Positions 25,996 through 34,794 of a DNA stretch of 64,000 nt are shown here, piece by piece (the stretch's first letter is position 1; every line of letters starts with the position of its first letter). This DNA is from Asterella californica (lineage: Eukaryota > Streptophyta > Marchantiopsida > Marchantiales > Aytoniaceae). Where the stretch lies: the NCBI GenBank assembly GCA_036924285.1, contig JAYKYS010000011.1, positions 8,680,001 to 8,744,000 on the forward strand, read 5' to 3'. Both the position numbers and the translations under genes were made by a program. The notes under the pieces are model-generated. The model was not told the origin of the DNA. It saw nothing but the letters and a program-made list of their open reading frames with translations, and made no database searches.

Positions 25996-26015
25996 TGGTG
26001 AACTCGACGTGAAAC
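25996..26015 (+). other. Possible E1 primer binding site
   Basis: TGGTGAACTCGACGTGAAAC begins 11 bases after the LTR. It starts with TGG as a tRNA-primed site should, and E2 also has a TGGTG block here, but the distance is larger than usual and I cannot match a tRNA. Confidence 0.4.
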
Positions 26016-26060
26016 ACCTAGGGTGGGAGTTTTCTTGAGAGTGTTACAGGATCAGATATC

Positions 26061-28433
26061 ATGGTCAACCAAGGATCATCAAGTGGAGGTGCTGCTGCTG
26101 CTCAGCAACCTATTCAGTTTGATGCTGCTACGATGAAGATGTTCCAAGCTTTTTCCATGTTCATGCAGCAGCAGCAGAGCACAGAGAGGAAGGAGGTGTT
26201 AGCAACCAAGGCGTTGCAATCTGTGGTGCACCAGATGGACCAGTTCAAGGGTACAGATATTTCCAAGTATGTGCGATACTATGCTAGGGAGATGGAGGTG
26301 AATAAGGTACCTGAGAAGGAGATGGTGGAGAACTTTGAACTTGCTGTTGTCCCTGAGATTCGTGGGCGTGTGAAGGAGCTCAAGCAGCAGCAAGGACAGA
26401 GTTGGGAGAGCTTTATGCGCGCTTTGAAGGAGGAGTACTACACTGAAGATTCAGAGAGGGTGACCAAGAGAACATTCTTGGAGTGGGTGGTGAAACCTAA
26501 CAAAGGTTTGTCTGTAAATGAGTTGTTAAGGGAGTTTGATCGTCAATATGCTCAGCTTTCTAGGACAGAGAAGCTTACACTAGAGGTTGAGAAGACCGAG
26601 CTTTTCCTACAAGCAGCGGACGTGACTATTCAGGAGAAGCTTGAGCTGTTGCTGGAAGACAAGAGTGAGGAGAGAGGATTGAAGACTGACTGGAAGGAGG
26701 TTGAAGAGGCTGTTTCTTTGCTGGCCAAGAGACAGAGAAGAAGGGACAAGGTGGTGGTAAGTGAAGCAGCACCTCTGATAATTCCTGTCAAGCAGTTGCC
26801 TACTAAGCCTGCTTTGGTAATTGCTAGAGAGGAAGACTCACCGCTTGATGAGTTGATTAAGGGTATGAAGGAGCTTAAGCTTAAGCTCACTAGGTTAGAA
26901 GAGAAGGAGCAGAATGTACAGCCTGCTATGCAGAGACCTCAGATGAGAGAAGGCTTTGTTCATCGTTGTATATGGTGTGATAGCCTAGACCATGTAAGGA
27001 GAGATTGTGGGGAGTTTTCAGATGCATTGAGGAAGGATCTGATCTTCTTCAAAGATGGTAAGATCCATTTGAGAGAGACTGGGATGATGTTGGGAACCAA
27101 CTTTGGCAAGGGTGGTATGAAGAGACTTGTGAATGAGATATCAGCATCACATGCTGTTTCTCTTGTGAATGCTGCTACCTGTGGAGTGAAAGTGGAGATG
27201 GAGAGAGAGAAAGGGACTACTGGGTTGTGGTCAGATGTAGTGCGGTCCGTAGCTAGAACAGAGCTAGACAAGGATGTGCTACGAAGGGTTGGCAACTCAA
27301 TTAGAGAAACTACAGGATGGAATGACCCTGTGGATACTATGTCAGTGCATGCTTATGTTGCAAGAAGTCAGCATGAAGCTGTACTAGAAGAAAAACGCAG
27401 GAGGGAGGATGCAGGTGAGGCTTCTACAGCCAAACGACCTGCTACAAGGAGTGAAAGGGCTAGACCAGAGGCAAGGCAGGAGACAACACCTACTCGGGAA
27501 GAGACTATGGAGGATCTACCACCTACAACACCAAAGGAGAAGGAGAGAAGCAAGGAGAAGGGTAAGATGCCTGCATACAAACTTCAGTCTGATATTGAGA
27601 TTGCTACAGACCTGAAGCAGGTGTTAGAGAATCGTATCTTGAATGGGAAGGTTGAGTTTACCTTGGGTGAGATTCTTGGGATAGCAAAGCGTGAGTTCCA
27701 TGAGGTTATCATAGATATCATCAAGAGGAAACGTCAGATTTTGGGTGAAGCAGCTACGCTTAACGCTCTAGGGACCAAACTGTCGGAGGATGAGGAAGAT
27801 GAAATTGCTGGTTATTGCTCTCAAGTATCAGAGGGAAGATCAGATCAGCACGTGAGGTTTGAAGATGAGGTGGAAGCATCGCAGAAGAGCCATTACTCTC
27901 ATAACCATTGGGCAAGAGCAACCACAGAGACCTTGGTGAAGTTGGGAGATCTGGAGGAACCTGTGGTGGCGTTGATTGATCATGGCTCAGAGATTAATCT
28001 GATGTCTAAGGAGCTGTACAAGCGTGGGAGATGGCCCATAGACACCGACCATGGATGGCTTATCCGTGCTGCCAACAACCAGCGAGGAGAACTCTATGGT
28101 GCTTGCCCCAACATCAAGGTAACTGTGGGTGACATCAGTGATGTTCAGAATTTCTTTGTGCAGGACATGTCAACCTATCCTATCATTCTAGGGCAGCCTT
28201 ACATTACTGCTGTTAGAATGGAGACACGAGTTATGGATGATGGTTCAGCTTATGCTAGGATACGTAGTAGAGATGGCAAAAGAGCTGTTCAGTTTTTGAC
28301 CGTTGCTGCAGAACATGAGAGGAATCGTGATAGCTTGAGAGACCGTCCACTACCTAAGATTACTCAGGAGTTTAGAGAGTCTAGGGGTTTTGGCAGAGTA
28401 CCATTGAAGAGCGAGATTTCAACGGTACAGTAG
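26061..28433 (+). CDS. E1 Gag-protease polyprotein
   Basis: A 790-aa frame from the first ATG after the leader. Residues 50-230 form a helical capsid-like Gag domain, and C303-C306-H311-C316 make a CCHC zinc knuckle (CIWCDSLDHVRRDC) that would bind element RNA. After a Lys/Glu/Arg-rich linker (440-505) comes an aspartic protease, with active site ALIDHGSEIN (Asp640) and the ILGQPYI block near 709-715. The usual D-S/T-G is D-H-G here; E2 has the same, so it is a lineage trait and not a lesion. The frame ends in TAG at 28431-28433, overlapping pol by 49 nt in the -1 frame. Product: virus-like particle shell and processing enzyme. Confidence 0.92.
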   Translation: MVNQGSSSGGAAAAQQPIQFDAATMKMFQAFSMFMQQQQSTERKEVLATKALQSVVHQMDQFKGTDISKYVRYYAREMEVNKVPEKEMVENFELAVVPEIRGRVKELKQQQGQSWESFMRALKEEYYTEDSERVTKRTFLEWVVKPNKGLSVNELLREFDRQYAQLSRTEKLTLEVEKTELFLQAADVTIQEKLELLLEDKSEERGLKTDWKEVEEAVSLLAKRQRRRDKVVVSEAAPLIIPVKQLPTKPALVIAREEDSPLDELIKGMKELKLKLTRLEEKEQNVQPAMQRPQMREGFVHRCIWCDSLDHVRRDCGEFSDALRKDLIFFKDGKIHLRETGMMLGTNFGKGGMKRLVNEISASHAVSLVNAATCGVKVEMEREKGTTGLWSDVVRSVARTELDKDVLRRVGNSIRETTGWNDPVDTMSVHAYVARSQHEAVLEEKRRREDAGEASTAKRPATRSERARPEARQETTPTREETMEDLPPTTPKEKERSKEKGKMPAYKLQSDIEIATDLKQVLENRILNGKVEFTLGEILGIAKREFHEVIIDIIKRKRQILGEAATLNALGTKLSEDEEDEIAGYCSQVSEGRSDQHVRFEDEVEASQKSHYSHNHWARATTETLVKLGDLEEPVVALIDHGSEINLMSKELYKRGRWPIDTDHGWLIRAANNQRGELYGACPNIKVTVGDISDVQNFFVQDMSTYPIILGQPYITAVRMETRVMDDGSAYARIRSRDGKRAVQFLTVAAEHERNRDSLRDRPLPKITQEFRESRGFGRVPLKSEISTVQ

Positions 28434-28448
28434 AGATAGGATTCTCGC
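28385..28448 (+). promoter_or_regulatory. -1 ribosomal frameshift signal between gag-pro and pol
   Basis: GGGTTTT at 28385-28391 fits the X_XXY_YYZ slippery rule in the gag frame (G GGT TTT). The pol frame opens exactly here, right after a TAG at 28382-28384. Six bases further on, 28398-28406 pairs with 28420-28428 (GTACC and TTG against CAA and GGTAC, one A-C mismatch). Loop bases gcgaga (28411-28416) pair with tctcgc (28443-28448), giving an H-type pseudoknot. Spacing, frame and structure all match known -1 signals. I drew the pairing by eye; no folding was run. Confidence 0.8.
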
Positions 28449-31400
28449 CTGATCCAGTAGAGCAGGAAGCTTTATCCACTAGCTTCTTAGGGTTGACATC
28501 ATGTGGATCAGTGTGTTATAGGAAGGTTGAGAATCTGAAGAGGTTTGAGAGGCAACATGTGAAGAGTGTACAACAATCTTTGTGGGATAGTGGAGAGTTA
28601 GCAGGAGATGAATACATATCTGGAGTGTTTGAAGAGCAGTATTTGGTAGATACTATAGGAGAGTTGAAATCTATATTAGAAAGCTCTACAGATGATGTAG
28701 ATAGAGTGGTGAGAGTGAGCTCCAAGGAGCTTTATGATGTTATTGATAAGTTTATAGATCGACAAGAGGTGTATGTGGAGACCAAGTACAAGTCAGTGGC
28801 AAAGAAAGTCAAACCAGTGGCTTTGCCTTTGCCACTCGATTACAATCAGAAGATGGAGCAAGCTGCACGAGAGCCGACGCTCAGAGGACCGAGAAGAATT
28901 GGGCACCAGTTCACAGAAACAACACTGAAGGAGCTGAGGATTGGAGGTGATGGATTTCTTACTGAGCAAGAGAAGAAGAGCTTCAGGGAGATGCTATCTA
29001 AGCATGGTAAGGCGTTTGCGTTTGAGTCACATGAAGTAGGATGTGTAGATCCAAGTGTAGTTGCACCTATGGTAATCTTTACTATACCGCATGTGCCTTG
29101 GAATCTACGTCCTATCCCTGTGCCTAGAGCTCATCTACCAAAGCTGATAGACTTGCTCAATGAGAGGATTAGGATGGGTATCTTGGAACCATCTATAGCT
29201 CCCTACTCTAGCAGATGGTTTACTGTTCCGAAGAAGAGTGGAGCTTTGAGATTTATCCAAGATATGCAGCCAGTTAACAAGGTGACTATCAGGAATATGG
29301 GTATAGGACCTATTGTAGACGAGTTTGCAGAGGCTTTTGCTGGTCGTGCTATCTATTCCATGGGAGACTTATATTCAGGTTATGATCAGTTTCAGTTATC
29401 CTCTGAGAGTAGAGACTTGACTACAATGAGGACGCCTTTGGGGTTACTAAGGATGTGCACCTTGCCACAAGGTGCTACCAATTCTGTAGCACATATGATG
29501 AATGGCATGAACAAAGTTTTGAGGGACTTCATTCCTGAAAAAACTATGCCATTCCTTGATGATGTGCCGATCAAAGGGTGTGCTGAGGAGGAGAAGAATG
29601 AGGTAAAAGATCAGAGGGGGTGCCGTAAGTTTGTAGCAGATCACATAGCTGATTGTGATAAGATACTGAGTCGACTGGAGGAGGTTCATTTGACTTTATC
29701 AGGAGCCAAGTCTGTATTTGGAGTACAAGAGGTGTTAATAGTGGGACATCTGTGTGGATCTTATGGTCGGAAACCTTGTCCAAACAAGGTTGATGCCATC
29801 CGAAGGATGAAGGAGACATGTGGATCGGTTACTGAGGTGAGAAGGTTTCTAGGAGCATGTGTGTTTTATCATATATGGATTCCACACTTTGCACATGTAG
29901 CAGATCCGTTGTACAAGTTGCTGAGGAAGGGGCAGAGATTTCAGTGGCAAGAGGAGCAAAGCGAGTCTATGAAGAAGTTGAAGGATCTTTTGGCTTCACC
30001 GCCAACTCTACGGAAGGTAACATATGAGTTGGGGAGATCTGTTATCCTTACTGTTGATACTAGTCCTATTGGCATTGGATGGGCTGTAGGGCAAGACGAT
30101 GAGGATGGGAATAGATATGTGGTGCGTTTTGGTGCTAAGGTATTAAGTTCACGGCAGAGAGACTACCCTCAGGTCAAGAGAGAGCTATGGGGAGTAGTTA
30201 CTGCGATGAAGAGTGATAAGGAATACTTGATAGGAGCACCTGTGGTTGTGGAGACAGATTGTTTACCTCTCTTGGGAATGATCACTAGCTGTACAACTCC
30301 AGATATTGCTATGTTGAGATGGATAGCGTATATCAAGTCCTTGAACCCAGAGTTTAGACATATTGCAGGGAAGGACAATCCTGTGGCAGATATGTTATCA
30401 AGGGCTAGGTATTACGATGAGAAAGAAATGATAGATGATCAGGAAGATGTGGGAACAGAGTTCTATTCTAGTGCTCTTGCTAGAAGAGATAGAAGCTGTT
30501 TTGCAGCCTCGTTGGAGTTTTTTGAGAAAACTATGTATGATGGCGAGTGGTTGGATCTTGGGCGCTATTTGAGTTCACTGGAAAGGCAAGAAGGCTGGTC
30601 TGATGCAGATTTCAAGAGGATCCGTAGGATAGCTTATGGTTACTTTTTACATGGAGGACATCTATGGAAGCGCCCTAAGCTACAAGGAGGTATACCGCAG
30701 CGGGTGGTATGTGACCTAGAATCGCAGCAGAAGCTGATCAAGGAGTTCCATGAGAGTTTATGGGCTGGTCATAGAGGAGTTTGGGCTACATTTGCCAAGA
30801 TGAAGGAAAAGTATTGGTGGAAGGGTATGTATAAGGATGTAGTACAGTTTGTTTCATCATGTATACCTTGTCAGATGTACTCCAATGTACGCCATCGTGA
30901 TGGATTGCATCCTACATATCCTTTAGCCATTCATTATAAATGGGTAGTTGATCTGGTAACTATGCCATTTGGACTTGGACAAATGAGGTATCTAGTCTTG
31001 GCTAGAGAAGATCTATCTAACCAAGTCGAAGGCCGTGCTCTGAGGACGAAGACCACTACTAGTGTCTGTCGCTTTCTACTTGAAGATGTTATTTGTAGGT
31101 ATGGGTGTGTGGGAAAGATCACTGCAGATAGGGGTGAGCTGGATGCACAAGAAGCAGTTGAGTTCTTCAAGCGATTGGGAATCAAGTTGGCGTTAACCAC
31201 TGCTTACAATCCTGAAGGGAATGGCAAGAGCGAACGAGGTCATCCGCCAATCATCAAAGCTTTGGTAAAAGCTTGCAAGGGTAAGATCCGTGAATGGCCT
31301 AGACTGCTACCATTTGCTTTGTGGGCAGATCGTACAACTCATAGTACCGTTACAGGTTACATGCCAGCAGAGTTGATACTAGGGCAAAAACCTGTGATGC

Positions 31401-31897
31401 CGATTGAGGAGGTTGTGCCTACTTGGAATGTTTTGCCATGGGAAGATGGTAGAAGTACAGAGGATCTTCTTGCATTAAGAATCCAACAGTTAGAACGAAG
31501 ACCTGAGGATGTTGCCAAAGCTGTGGAAAGGTTAAAGACTGCTAGAGAGAGAAACAAAGGCAGATTTGATAGAACGCATAGATTACGACCCAAACCAGTT
31601 AAAGAAGGTGATTGGGTGTTAGTCTATGATAGTAGTCTTGATAATCAGCATAGCGCTATCAGAAAGTTTTCCAAGAGATGGTTCGGACCTTATGTGGTGT
31701 TAGAAGTTTATGATAATGCCACATACTCTTTGAGAGAGTTAGATGGTGCAGTGCTCAAGATACCAGTCGCAGGGAAGAGAATAAAGCTCTTTAGAAGAAG
31801 AGGAGAGGACCAGAACATTGCAGAACTTACTGAGGATGAAGCTGAAGACTCAATGGAGGTTGAAGACGAATTTGAAGCTGAAGCTGAAGAGTCTTGA
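28385..31897 (+). CDS. E1 Pol: RT, RNase H, integrase
   Basis: The frame is open from 28385 (the slippery site) to 31897, 1170 codons; no ATG sits at its start, so it is likely made as a Gag-Pol fusion by -1 frameshifting. Numbered from the TTG at 28493: RT palm Asp292 (MGDLYSGYD) and the catalytic FLDD at 354-357, where most Ty3 elements have Y-x-D-D; RNase H Asp522, Glu564, Asp589, Asp633; integrase zinc finger H753-H760-C790-C793; catalytic Asp820, Asp879, Glu914 (D-D-35-E); then a GPY module (WFGPYVV) and an acidic tail. No chromodomain is visible. Domain order RT-RNaseH-IN defines Ty3/gypsy. The product copies element RNA and inserts the DNA. Confidence 0.93.
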   Translation, partial: GFWQSTIEERDFNGTVEIGFSPDPVEQEALSTSFLGLTSCGSVCYRKVENLKRFERQHVKSVQQSLWDSGELAGDEYISGVFEEQYLVDTIGELKSILESSTDDVDRVVRVSSKELYDVIDKFIDRQEVYVETKYKSVAKKVKPVALPLPLDYNQKMEQAAREPTLRGPRRIGHQFTETTLKELRIGGDGFLTEQEKKSFREMLSKHGKAFAFESHEVGCVDPSVVAPMVIFTIPHVPWNLRPIPVPRAHLPKLIDLLNERIRMGILEPSIAPYSSRWFTVPKKSGALRFIQDMQPVNKVTIRNMGIGPIVDEFAEAFAGRAIYSMGDLYSGYDQFQLSSESRDLTTMRTPLGLLRMCTLPQGATNSVAHMMNGMNKVLRDFIPEKTMPFLDDVPIKGCAEEEKNEVKDQRGCRKFVADHIADCDKILSRLEEVHLTLSGAKSVFGVQEVLIVGHLCGSYGRKPCPNKVDAIRRMKETCGSVTEVRRFLGACVFYHIWIPHFAHVADPLYKLLRKGQRFQWQEEQSESMKKLKDLLASPPTLRKVTYELGRSVILTVDTSPIGIGWAVGQDDEDGNRYVVRFGAKVLSSRQRDYPQVKRELWGVVTAMKSDKEYLIGAPVVVETDCLPLLGMITSCTTPDIAMLRWIAYIKSLNPEFRHIAGKDNPVADMLSRARYYDEKEMIDDQEDVGTEFYSSALARRDRSCFAASLEFFEKTMYDGEWLDLGRYLSSLERQEGWSDADFKRIRRIAYGYFLHGGHLWKRPKLQGGIPQRVVCDLESQQKLIKEFHESLWAGHRGVWATFAKMKEKYWWKGMYKDVVQFVSSCIPCQMYSNVRHRDGLHPTYPLAIHYKWVVDLVTMPFGLGQMRYLVLAREDLSNQVEGRALRTKTTTSVCRFLLEDVICRYGCVGKITADRGELDAQEAVEFFKRLGIKLALTTAYNPEGNGKSERGHPPIIKALVKACKGKIREWPRLLPFALWADRTTHSTVTGYMPAELILGQKPVMPIEEVVPTWNVLPWEDGRSTEDLLALRIQQLERRPEDVAKAVERLKTARERNKGRFDRTHRLRPKPVKEGDWVLVYDSSLDNQHSAIRKFSKRWFGPYVVLEVYDNATYSLRELDGAVLKIPVAGKRIKLFRRRGEDQNIAELTEDEAEDSMEVEDEFEAEAEES

Positions 31898-31933
31898 TCT
31901 GGATTTGGCACACACCGGAGGATGTGCAGGTTC

Positions 31934-31945
31934 AGAGGGGGTGGA
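31934..31945 (+). other. E1 polypurine tract
   Basis: The bases agagggggtgga lie directly before the 3' LTR (TGTCG at 31946). The same purine block occurs in E2 and E3. Confidence 0.85.
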
Positions 31946-33318
31946 TGTCGCATCATTTGGCGGCTACATGCTTAACTTCTACTCCGACGCTTAGGTTTGG
32001 TAGTTCTAGAAGTTAGCTCATATTACTTCTAGTCCTTTATGTATATGTTTGACACCTTTGCATATGGTGTTAACACTATTTTGAGTCCTAGCAGGCTGAT
32101 AGTATGTTAGTTGTCTTGTTCAAGCATTTATGCGCTTGTGCAAGTGACTTCTTACTTGTCTATGACGTTCAATGTACATAACTTAGGGTTTCCATGCTGA
32201 TGGGGGTTTGAGCTCATGGGTTGTACTTACTTGTCACCCATGCACGCTTTCTAGCTAATTTAAGTTATTTTTCGGGGCTATGTGTCATTTTAGGTAGTTT
32301 AAGTTTTACGCTGGCACTCTAGGGGGCTTGACGTGGTAGCCTATGAGTGTAGAAAAGTTACCAGGTAGTTTAAGGCACAAAAGGACAGTCAAGTGGAGCT
32401 ATGAACTCCCATTGGTCCATTTTTGTCTTTTGTAAAACTCTAAGTTTAGAAACAGAGCTCTAGAGGAGAGTTCGAGCAATTGGTGAGGGATCTTCGAAAT
32501 CTGAGAACACAGGAAGAGAGAGCTCGTCGTGCCAAGCACTGTCAGTGAAATTTTTGCTCGATTTGGATCAATAAACAAGGAGTTATGCCCAATTGAAGTT
32601 CGGATTGTGCCAAAACTGCATCACTTTTGTTGATTTTGGGGTTTTCGGTGCCAATTGCAGCAGAATTGAGGAAATCACTTCAAAACTTCGTGGTTGCGTT
32701 CACTGTCAGGAGGGCTACGACTGTCCAAAAAGTTTCGAATCATTTGAGTAACTGAGTAATTCAGGGCGGCCGCTGAAGCAGAGGGGGTCTGAAAAGCTCT
32801 TAATCTAGAGCAGCGACTTTAGAGAAGGAGATCTGGAGTTCTACAAACATTCAGGAGTCCCAACTTCACAGGGATGTTCAGCATCCTGTAGACTTCAAAT
32901 ACTGTGAGAAGATTTGAAATTCATCGAGCCAATTCTCTGTTCTATGTCTGAATAGCTGTCTAGGTACCAGAAATTGCCATAATTCTCTTATTCAGAACTT
33001 TTCTGTTCATATCTCCGTGTCAGAATTTGATCTCAGGTTGAAACTTCGTCTGTGAGTTCAGTAGTACCTCATTTGCATGTAGGGGAAGTTTAGAGGTCTA
33101 AACCTTCATAGTGTTTCTCTCTTTGAGTGTCAAAGTTCACCGCTTAAGCCTATTACTACCAGTGAGACCTAAATTTCGTTTTTTGAGCATATCAGAGGAT
33201 CCTACACTCATGTGTGAGTGTTAATAGCTCCTGTTGTGACCTGAAAGCCAACCTCTTGAGTAAACAACCACAGCCAGAAGCCCGGCGCTTTCCTAGGTAG
33301 ACGGATCACACTCCGACA
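31946..33318 (+). repeat. E1 3' LTR
   Basis: 1373 bp, nearly identical to the 5' LTR (one extra t near 32227 and an extra 3 bases near 33152). It ends 31 bases before the transposase ATG in the same orientation, so an LTR promoter could read into that gene. Confidence 0.95.
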
Positions 33319-33349
33319 CCGGAACATAGAGGAGATCGTAGAGCTAAGA

Positions 33350-34687
33350 GTGATGTTAGCTTCCTCCAGCTCGGAAGAATCATCTTCTTCAGATGAATCA
33401 AACAGTGACAACAACACGATGGACATTTCAAGCTCGAGGAGAAAGCAGGAGCTTTACTGTACCGGTTCTTCATCAAGCTGGAGGAGAAAGCAGGAGCTTG
33501 ATTGTACCGGTTCTTCATCGTCTGAGGAAGCTTCCGATTCTGACGATGAATTATTAGAGTTGTACCAAGTACTCTATACTTCCAGATATCTCGAAAGGCA
33601 AGATCGATTTTCATTCTCTAAAAGTAAAGACTTTTATACGAATTATTTTGAAAATCTGCCTACAAATTCTTTCCGACAGCTTACAAGAATGGATAGAAGG
33701 AGTTTTGGGAAACTGGTGAATTTAATAGAAGCTCATCCCATTTTCCACAATGAGAGTCGCTTAAAACAAGCTCCAGTGTCTCTCCAACTTGCTGTTGCTT
33801 TAGATAGATTTGGACACAACGGAAATGGTGTTGCTCTTGGAAGGTCGTTGCTTCTTTGGGGCATTGCCCATGGGACCATGGTGCTGTATACTAAGAGAGT
33901 GATGCAGGCGTTGGAGTCAATTCTTCGAGGATTGATTCGGTGGCCAAGTCGTGAAGAAAGGCGTGTAATCTCGGAAGCTTTTGGAGCAAAGGGATTTCCA
34001 GGATGTATAGGACTGATAGATGGGACTCTGTTGCCTTTATCACAGAGACCTCGGGTGGATGGTGAAACTTATTATGATATGAAATGTAATTATTCAGTGA
34101 ATGCACAGGTGGTCTGTTGTCATCGCAAGAGAATTATCTTTCTCTTCACAGGTATGCCCGGGAGTTGCCAGGATATCACCTGCTTGAGAAAATCTGTGTT
34201 ATGGAAACACATCGACAGTGAGTCTTCTTTGTTTGAAACTGATCAATATTTACTTGGCGATTCGGGATATTCACCACTGCGACATCTTGTTCCTTCTTTC
34301 AGAATGGCGTCAGGGGACAGAGACAAACAAGATTTCAATACTTGTGTAGCGCATGCTAGGGTCGCTAACGAACATTGTATAGGCATTTTGAAGTCCCGTT
34401 GGCATTCATTGAAACAAGTTAGAACTCAACTCAAAGAGAAATCAGAGAATCAATTCTTAGTTAGATGGGTAGGTTGTTGTGCGATGCTCCATAACTTTTT
34501 ATTAAAAAATGAAGATGAGTGGACCGAGGACGATGGAGAGTTAGTTTTAGAATCTGAAAGAGATCTTGAGACAATGACGAGAGAACCTTTCTCGCCCCAT
34601 GCCACAGGGATATACCAGAGGAATAGACTTCTTAGAATTTGTCTCGAGAAGAATAGAAGACCTGGTGGATTTTTATTTAAACCTTGA
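33350..34687 (+). CDS. PIF/Harbinger DDE transposase
   Basis: A 445-aa single-exon frame of the DDE_Tnp_4/HARBI1 type. Residues 1-70 are a Ser/Asp/Glu-rich tail; about 100-200 are helical, with the LTRMDRRSFGKL and ALDRFGHNGNG blocks typical of the N-terminal half. The catalytic triad is Asp223 (GLIDGT), Asp303 (LGDSGY) and Glu340 (ANEHCIGILKSRW), with 36 residues between the last two. Harbinger transposases cut at the terminal repeats and need a Myb-like partner, which is present at 40108-41001. The frame is intact although its 5' region is split from it by E1. Odd feature: a 45-bp in-frame tandem duplication (33431-33520). The ATG chosen is the first after E1. Confidence 0.92.
   Translation: MMLASSSSEESSSSDESNSDNNTMDISSSRRKQELYCTGSSSSWRRKQELDCTGSSSSEEASDSDDELLELYQVLYTSRYLERQDRFSFSKSKDFYTNYFENLPTNSFRQLTRMDRRSFGKLVNLIEAHPIFHNESRLKQAPVSLQLAVALDRFGHNGNGVALGRSLLLWGIAHGTMVLYTKRVMQALESILRGLIRWPSREERRVISEAFGAKGFPGCIGLIDGTLLPLSQRPRVDGETYYDMKCNYSVNAQVVCCHRKRIIFLFTGMPGSCQDITCLRKSVLWKHIDSESSLFETDQYLLGDSGYSPLRHLVPSFRMASGDRDKQDFNTCVAHARVANEHCIGILKSRWHSLKQVRTQLKEKSENQFLVRWVGCCAMLHNFLLKNEDEWTEDDGELVLESERDLETMTREPFSPHATGIYQRNRLLRICLEKNRRPGGFLFKP
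33431..33520 (+). repeat. 45-bp tandem duplication in the transposase
   Basis: Two copies of a unit starting agct(c/g)gaggagaaagcag, at 33431 and 33476, differ at a few positions. They encode two 15-residue copies of an RRKQEL-x-CTGSSSS peptide in the disordered tail, before the catalytic domain, so function need not suffer. Confidence 0.85.
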
Positions 34688-34794
34688 TGTATTTGTGACG
34701 TTTGACATAAAGTTTGTAAAAATTCTGGTAATCCACTTGGTTGTTTGTCATGTATTTGTGAGCTTTTGAATTTTGTGAGTTTTTTGTTGGGTGT

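Larger units (their letters stand above)
24616..33318 (+). mobile_element. E1: intact, young Ty3/gypsy LTR retrotransposon
   Basis: The element is 8.7 kb with 1369- and 1373-bp LTRs that differ, by my reading, in only three substitutions and two small indels over about 1.37 kb, so insertion was recent. Ends are TGTCG...CGACA and a 4-bp ccgg direct repeat flanks it (24612-24615, 33319-33322). gag-pro and pol are both uninterrupted, and all catalytic motifs are in place. E1 sits in the sense direction 31 bases upstream of the Harbinger transposase ATG, so it postdates that element. It is the best candidate for a mobile autonomous copy in the window. Confidence 0.95.

Noticed and set aside
28493..28495. 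TTG at 28493 as the real start of E1 pol
   Set aside because: The frame is open upstream to the slippery heptamer at 28385, and Ty3 pol is normally made as a Gag-Pol fusion.
31600..31897. Chromodomain at the E1 integrase C-terminus
   Set aside because: Only the GPY module and an acidic tail are visible; no aromatic cage pattern follows.
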